A DNA stretch of 64,000 nucleotides from positions 86,912,501 through 86,976,500 of the forward strand of contig NC_069366.1 of assembly GCF_021730395.1 (NCBI RefSeq). The letters are read 5' to 3'. Both the position numbers and the translations under genes were made by a program. Each line of letters starts with the position of its first letter. Positions within the stretch are counted from its first letter, which is position 1. The notes beneath the pieces were generated by a model. The model saw only the letters and a program-made list of their open reading frames with translations. It made no database searches and was not told the origin of the DNA. This document shows, piece by piece, positions 58,450 to 64,000 of this stretch. Source of the DNA: Mercenaria mercenaria (taxonomy: Eukaryota > Mollusca > Bivalvia > Venerida > Veneridae).

Positions 58450-58654
58450 CCTTTAGCCTGCTGGCGGCAAGTTGTTTTGCCCTTGCGACCAGTGCAGACC
58501 AAGATCATCCTGCACATCCGTGCTAGCTGATCATGGTCTGCACTGTTTGCTATTCAGTTAGTAAATTTTCAGTGAACATCCCTTTAAATAAGAAGTGGTA
58601 CTGCCAAAATTGAATGATGGAACAGTCCATTTTAGATATTTAGCAGGGTAAAGG
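58450..58654. mobile_element. TTAA-MITE family 2, best-preserved copy
   Basis: TTAA (58446-58449), CCTTTAGCCTGCTGGCGGC at the left, TTTAGCAGGGTAAAGG at the right, TTAA (58655-58658). About 205 bp, no coding content. Confidence 0.8.
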
Positions 58655-58707
58655 TTAATCCGTTTTATTTGTCCAGTGGTATAAATGTGACCTCAGTTTT
58701 ATTTATA

Positions 58708-58960
58708 ACAAGAGCTGTCACTAATGGTGACAAATGCCCCCGCAGCGCCTTGACCTTTAACCTGGTGACCTTGACCTTTGACCTGGTGACCCCAAAGTCA
58801 GTAGGGATCGTGTACTCAATAAGTACTATCAGCATGTGAAGTTTGAAGGTCCTGGGTGCAGTGGTTCGCGAGTAAAGTGCCTTCATGCAAAAAATTAACG
58901 TTGTGACGAACAGACGGACAGTTGAAAACTAATATGCCTCCCTTCGGAGGCATAAAAAAG
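58708..58960. repeat. Bivalve interspersed repeat with TTGACCT tracts
   Basis: AACAAGAGCTGTCACTAATG, CCTTGACCTTTGACCTGGTG, GACGAACAGACGGACAG and CCTTCGGAGGCATAAAA in this order. The same kind of tail occurs at 40460-40535 in gene B. Confidence 0.65.
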
Positions 58961-60763
58961 ACAAACTTAAATAATTTCAGACACTTGATGACACACTGAC
59001 ATATACCTTAGGTCGTCATTCATATTTTAAATTAGTGGGGTTTTGAAGACGTTCCAAACACAAGTTAAAGCATAGCAAAAGTTCCTTCTAGGGCACATCT
59101 ATATAAATATATAATGATCATCTTGTAAATTTTGGTTACAATTTCTTCTTTAAATATTGGTGATCAGTGTGTGGAACACTAGGATTGGACGCAATGACAA
59201 GACCATTCTACCTTATTGGCATTCCATAACCCCCGTTTAAGCGCCCCGGGGGCGTTAAATTTGCACCAAGCGGGCGTTTATATCTGCACCAAAATACAAA
59301 AAAAAACTAAAATTTTGAAAAAAAGATCTTTGTTGTTTTCTACTGCCTGAAAAAAGTGTCAAGTCCGCTATTTCCACAGTAATTACGCTAATTTATAATA
59401 AGTTGTTAAATCCAACAACAAAGTAAATCCGTTACCACTTTTAGTCGAGTAAATACGGCAATTAAGAAACACTGGCTGTACACGTTGACCCGATTTAAAC
59501 TCGTAATGTCCACGTGTTATTGGAAAATCGTACACGGGTGTAGATTTTTTGAGAAGTTTATAGAGATGATATAGCGGACAATTAAAAGTGAATAGAGGAT
59601 ATTTTACGGAACTTGGTGGTTTTTTTTCTAACATGTAAAATGGATATTATACGCAAGTGTTTGGTTTTAATCAGATACTGTTTGAAAAATGTTCATCCCT
59701 TCAATAGCTGGTGATGGGATCCTAATTTACTAGTGATTTGGGCCGCCGTGATTTGATGCGCTAACAGTCTTCGACCTCGCACACAACAAATTTAGCGGTC
59801 ATTAATCAAGTAATTCATGGCTGTAATTTAGTAGTATCTGTCCTAAACATCCGGGCATTCTATTCATGAATTTGTTGTGCACAATGAGAGGGCCGCAATG
59901 GGGTTTGTTTTCACATTATTAAACATGCATTCGAAGATAACGACGTATGTTAACCTATGTGACAAATGGGATGTTTGGCCTGTTTCAACAACTCCACTTT
60001 TCCATCCCCAGGTTTAGTAATGTGTAATCTGCAGATCGCGTTCAGCCAGAGAGTCGCCTCAATTAGGAAATAATAATTTAAACGTCAGAGGTTATTTCTA
60101 AGGTCACGGAGTATGATTGGCCAGCTTGTAATGACAACAGCTTTCAAGGTCAATACTCAGTCAAGTGTGACTTACCCATTCTAAGTGTTCCATCTCAAGA
60201 GATGAACAATTATATGATATTCAACCGATGAATTATTTTTTCTCTAAACAATAAGAACATGTGACTCGTATTTTAGCTGTCTATTACAAACCCCCGTTGC
60301 ATTAACATTATATTCTACAGGTGTATTTCATTTCTATGGTCTCATGTAATTAAGTGCAGATGTTGTTAATGTTTGCGCATGCTTAGTGTAAACAGTTGAA
60401 ACTCGATATCTCAAATATAAAGGAACGAGTTTTTTACTTCAAGATAACAAAAGTTCAACTTAACATTATATTTTGTGCACAGTCATGTTTTCGGGAATAG
60501 TCGAGATACCAGTACCCGAAATTGTGGGATAATCAAGTTCGAGATACCGAGTAATCTTCAATTTACATGTAATTTTTTTGCCTTTCAAAGTCCTGTTATG
60601 TGAATACGGATCATCCTTGATATTGACGCCATTGGGGCCATTGAAAGTGTGCATCCCTAACATTGCATTAATTTCATGCATGCGTTAGTTTAGTCTGCAG
60701 TTTGTACTTTAAAGACCAACTTCAGAAAGTAATAAAACAAACGTTTGAATTTGTTGTAAATCT
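58961..60763. other. Stretch without recognised content
   Basis: Mixed composition. A small GC-rich palindromic patch (GCGCCCCGGGGGCG) lies near 59240. No gene is recognised on either strand. Confidence 0.4.
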
Positions 60764-60771
60764 CTTAATAG

Positions 60772-61285
60772 TAGGGATGGGAACGAATACTGAAATCAAT
60801 ATTCGAATATTCGGTTTGCCATATTCGAATATATTCGAATATTCGGTTTGTTTTAATGGAAGCTTTAAATTCTTATTAAGTGATTGACATATACACAACG
60901 TATTCATTTGTTTAAAGCGTGGATCATCGTAAATGTTTGTTTCGGGTAACACGATAACCCGCCGATCCTAGCGTTTTATTTCACGATTCTGTCAGTATAA
61001 TCATGAACAGATTTAACTTATTCAGTGTTTTAGCTTCAAAATGATACAAAAAAATCAAAACGATTACAATTTAGACCGTCGCAATTTTATCTAAATATAG
61101 CAGGTCGTCCCATTTAAACATGTGACGCGCTGTTGTATTACCGCCGCCATTTTGAAAATTTTCAATCGGCGTGTAAAAAACGTCGTGTAAAAAGCAAGTA
61201 AGGCAGACTTAAACCTCCTTCAACATGAACTTATGCATAAATCATATGTTATTTCTTGATGTTCGAATATTTGTTCACATCCCTA
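60772..61285. mobile_element. hAT-like MITE
   Basis: Inverted ends TAGGGATGGGAACGAATA and (reversed) TAGGGATGTGAACAAATA. Flanking octamers CTTAATAG (60764-60771) and CTTAATAC (61286-61293) match at seven of eight positions, the hAT target length. The interior is 514 bp with ATTCGAATATTCGG repeats and no transposase. Confidence 0.8.
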
Positions 61286-61675
61286 CTTAATACTGAAATT
61301 CAGTTTGCTTTATACGAATTATGATTCAAAATTCAAGCATAATGACATACTGTCGTCCTGTCTGTACTTTCATTACTCATATATATATCATAATAGATAC
61401 AAGAAGTAATGAAATTAACAACAAGTAAGCTTCAGGTATGAATTAATTTGTCCTTTACAAAAGTGAAAGAGACTAACTTTCTTTCCGGTTGCAGCTGGCA
61501 AAATTATTCAATAATGGTTAAACATTTAGGAAGGTTCCGAACCTTACACAAAATTCACCAAAAATTAACACATTGCAATGAAATTTTTGTCTGAAAAATA
61601 GTAAAAGATGGGAATTTTGCAAAAATATCTGTTTCGGTCTTTATTCAGTTTGGTGATTTGTCTAGGGTCTGGAGC

Positions 61676-63770
61676 CTGAATCTGAAACTGAAACTGACTG
61701 ATTTGATTAAACGCCTATTTCTATACAATGACATATTCAATGGCGTTGTGTGTTTAACAATAAACTAACACCTGCTGTTATCGCATTTAAAACAATTATC
61801 AAACAATTTCAAACAATGGCATAAAGTTTCTAAAATACAATGTCTTTAGATTTTGTTTGAATGTATCAAGTGATTCATTTTTGCGTAATGCTAACGGCAT
61901 TTGGACTAATAGTTCAGAAACTTCTATCATTTAAGCACTTGTTGTATGGAACAACATAACGACATTCGGAATTTTCTGACCATCTCAAACCTTGTCTACT
62001 AGGAACATACTCTGTAAGCAGTTCTGTTAAATACACAGGTGCTCTGCCAATGTGACAGTTATACAAGAAAGAAAGGATCTTAAACTCAGTCCTTGCTTTC
62101 ACCGGCAACCAATGTAAGTCATATGCTTGTTTGGAACTGTCAAATTTCGTCCTGTTAAGGACAAGTTTTGCATACTTGATTTGGAAAAGGTTGCATCTTA
62201 TACGCACCTCACCGTTAGCTAAACCATACAGTATGAAATTGTAGTAATCCAGATGTGAAATAACTATATAATATATATAGACAAAACAAAAATTTCAGTT
62301 GCTGCTCTGGTTAAATATTTTTGGATGTTCTTAGTTCGTAGGTAAGTCAACATAACTGTACGACATTTACGATTTACGTGCTCTTTAAAATTCAAAGTTT
62401 CATCAAGAAATGCACCAAGTGTGCTTTCACGTTTAATATCATCACCAGCAATGTTAACCGAATTTGTAAAACATTTGTTCAATTGAAGTCTGCTACCAAA
62501 CATAATAAATTCAGTTTTGGAAGTGTTCATTTTCAGTTTGTTTCTATTCATCCAGTCATTGATTGTAACTGCGCACCGTTCGAGGTCTCCGACCGCTTGT
62601 GTTTCTACGGGAGCAGACGTGGGATGAAAGCTTTTATTTGCTATATGATCATCAGCAAAACCGTAGACTGATATGGATTTGGGAATTACATCAAAAGTAT
62701 TCCAGCAAAGGTGAGATACAGTCACAGACCAAGGCAACTGCCTTGGGACACACTGCATTCAAGCTGGCGGTCTGATGAATATGCATTGTTGATATCAACC
62801 TTACAAATACGAGGCCTTAAGTAGGAGTCTGCCCATTAAAGAGCTGTTTCACAGACACCATACTGTGATTTTAGGACATATAGCAGAATGACAGTGTCAA
62901 ATGCCGCACATAAGTCATTTGCAACAAAGGCCGTGACTTCCTGTTTCTCCATACCACTTAGAAGATAATTAACCAACCGAAGCAGCGCAGACACACTGGA
63001 ATGATATGTCCTATAAGCAGACTGGTTCGTAGGCAAAAGACTGTTTTGATTTACATGTTTGTTTAATCTGTAAAGAACAGCTTTCTCAATAAGTTTTGAC
63101 AGAAATGATAAGTTACTCACAGGACGATAATTAGAAATCTCTAGTTCAAGGCCTGCTTTCTAACAACAGCTTGTTTGTATTTCACAGGAAAAACACCTTG
63201 TTGTAATGAGAGATTTACCAATTTAGTAATACTAGGTAGAAGTTCGTCTACAAGTGATTTCAGAATACATGTTGGCAAATATCCAGCTCTGGCAAATATC
63301 CAGTTCTGGTATTCAATTCCAGTAATTTTGTCTAAATTTTGCATATCCCTTACTTGCGGTTCAAAGTTTTGGTATTCACTTAGGAATTGACGTATTTTTG
63401 AGATTTTTTCCATGAAGAAGTCGCCAATGAATTACTAGACTCTCCTTGAGGCAGCGGGTTTTCAGATTTGGTACCAGTTAGTTCAGATACTATCCATACA
63501 GAGTCTTGGAATCACCTTTAGCGTTCTTTCACTGAGTGTGTTTCTCTTTTGACGTTTGATTTCCAAATTATCTTCGTTTCTTACTTATTTCGCTCAAACT
63601 TTCTAACCTGTTGTTTTAGACGCTGCAAATTTTCATTGAACCATGGTTTGGGTGCTCTCTGAGTTATAGTTTTCTCTTTTAGAGGATCGTGCTTATTCAG
63701 GATATCCTCCGATTTAAACTCATTCGCAAACTTGTTGATATTCTGTGAATCAGCGTTTTTTGAGCCTCAT
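61676..63770 (-). mobile_element. Second CR1/L2-group LINE copy, 5'-truncated and decayed
   Basis: Same 3' tail (CAGTTTCAGTTTCAGATT on minus) and 3' UTR (TTAAACGCCTATTTCTA on plus) as the LINE at 29214. Reverse transcriptase pieces are readable in several frames: MSNLSFLSKLIEKAVLYRL and NQSAYRTYHSSVSALLRL (62836-63120), VYGFADDHIANKSF (62264-62758) and AKLVLNRTKFDSSKQAYDLH (61914-62207). The copy ends near 63770, about where residue 395 of the intact copy would lie, so the endonuclease is absent. Frames are broken by several small indels, and FADD is kept. It is older than the first copy. Confidence 0.85.
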
Positions 63771-63977
63771 TTAAAAGAAAAAAAATCTTGAGACTAAGCC
63801 TAAGGTTAGCCTCCAACATGCAGATTATTATAGTTTGATAATTTACCCGTTCGTGTACCTTTAAAAGATTATGATTGTTTTTATCAGCATGTGAATACTG
63901 CATGTAATCAAGGACAAGAGTTTATAAATGATAAAACCAGCGATAGAAGTGGATATCTGAACACAGGGAGAGTTAAA

Positions 63978-64000
63978 ATGTCGACACAAAAAGCGTACGG
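63978..64000 (+). CDS. GSTO: Start of a fourth omega-class GST, gene D (cut by window edge)
   Basis: ATG then codons for STQKAYG, matching exon 1 of gene B (MSTQRSLGS). The leader GTGGATATCTGAACACA matches that of gene C (GTGGATAACTGAACACC) at nearly the same distance from the ATG. Only 23 coding bases are in the window. The call rests on this double similarity and on the tandem position after gene C. Confidence 0.6.

Overview
The window looks like nuclear DNA of a bivalve mollusc, probably a clam-like species. The base composition is AT-rich, genes have GT-AG introns, and the repeats are of kinds typical of bivalves: tRNA-headed SINEs with a TGGCCGAGTGG box, 160-170 bp tandem arrays of the pearl/Helentron type, (TCCG)n-bearing repeats and palindromic MITEs. 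The species call is inference.

The host-gene content is a cluster of omega-class glutathione S-transferases (GSTO). Gene A (minus, 17492-12370, first exon not found), gene B (minus, 44050-38697, complete, 242 aa) and gene C (plus, 53106-58013, complete, 240 aa) share one exon plan: about 28, 106, 220-223, 124-130 and 245 coding bases. The first 23 coding bases of a fourth copy, gene D, start at 63978 and run off the window. B and C are head to head, C and D are in tandem. All three readable copies keep the active-site Cys and the cis-Pro VPAI motif.

Everything else is mobile or repetitive. From the left: a CCT tract; a Polinton/adintovirus-like fossil (248 to about 3172) with a packaging ATPase and an adenain-like protease; a TTAA-flanked MITE (4428-5029); two related 50-bp satellite arrays (6.7-9.7 and 10.2-10.9 kb) and an 80-bp array; GSTO gene A; then a 7.2-kb ISL2EU (PHIS superfamily) DNA transposon at 20055-27269. 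This transposon carries two convergent genes: a SWIM/YqaJ nuclease and a THAP-DDE transposase. It sits inside an older palindromic MITE, whose halves lie on either side, and it holds two younger MITEs of its own.

Next come a CR1/L2-group LINE with an intact 1075-codon ORF (29485-32712), a 166-bp tandem-repeat element (32711-34024), a 2.3-kb long-TIR element (35494-37768), and gene B with repeat-filled introns that include a tandem triplication of a MITE plus flanks. Between B and C lie a TTAA element with Pol III A/B boxes (44469-44920) and a pair of inverted 0.5-kb repeats enclosing a decayed Gag fossil of an LTR retroelement. After C come more MITEs, a hAT-like MITE (60772-61285), a 5'-truncated second copy of the LINE, and the start of gene D.

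The most informative structure is the ISL2EU nest. Both 17-bp TIRs, the 2-bp AT duplication, the disrupted MITE with its own 4-bp duplication, and both element-encoded genes can be read directly. All boundaries were read by eye and may be off by a few bases.
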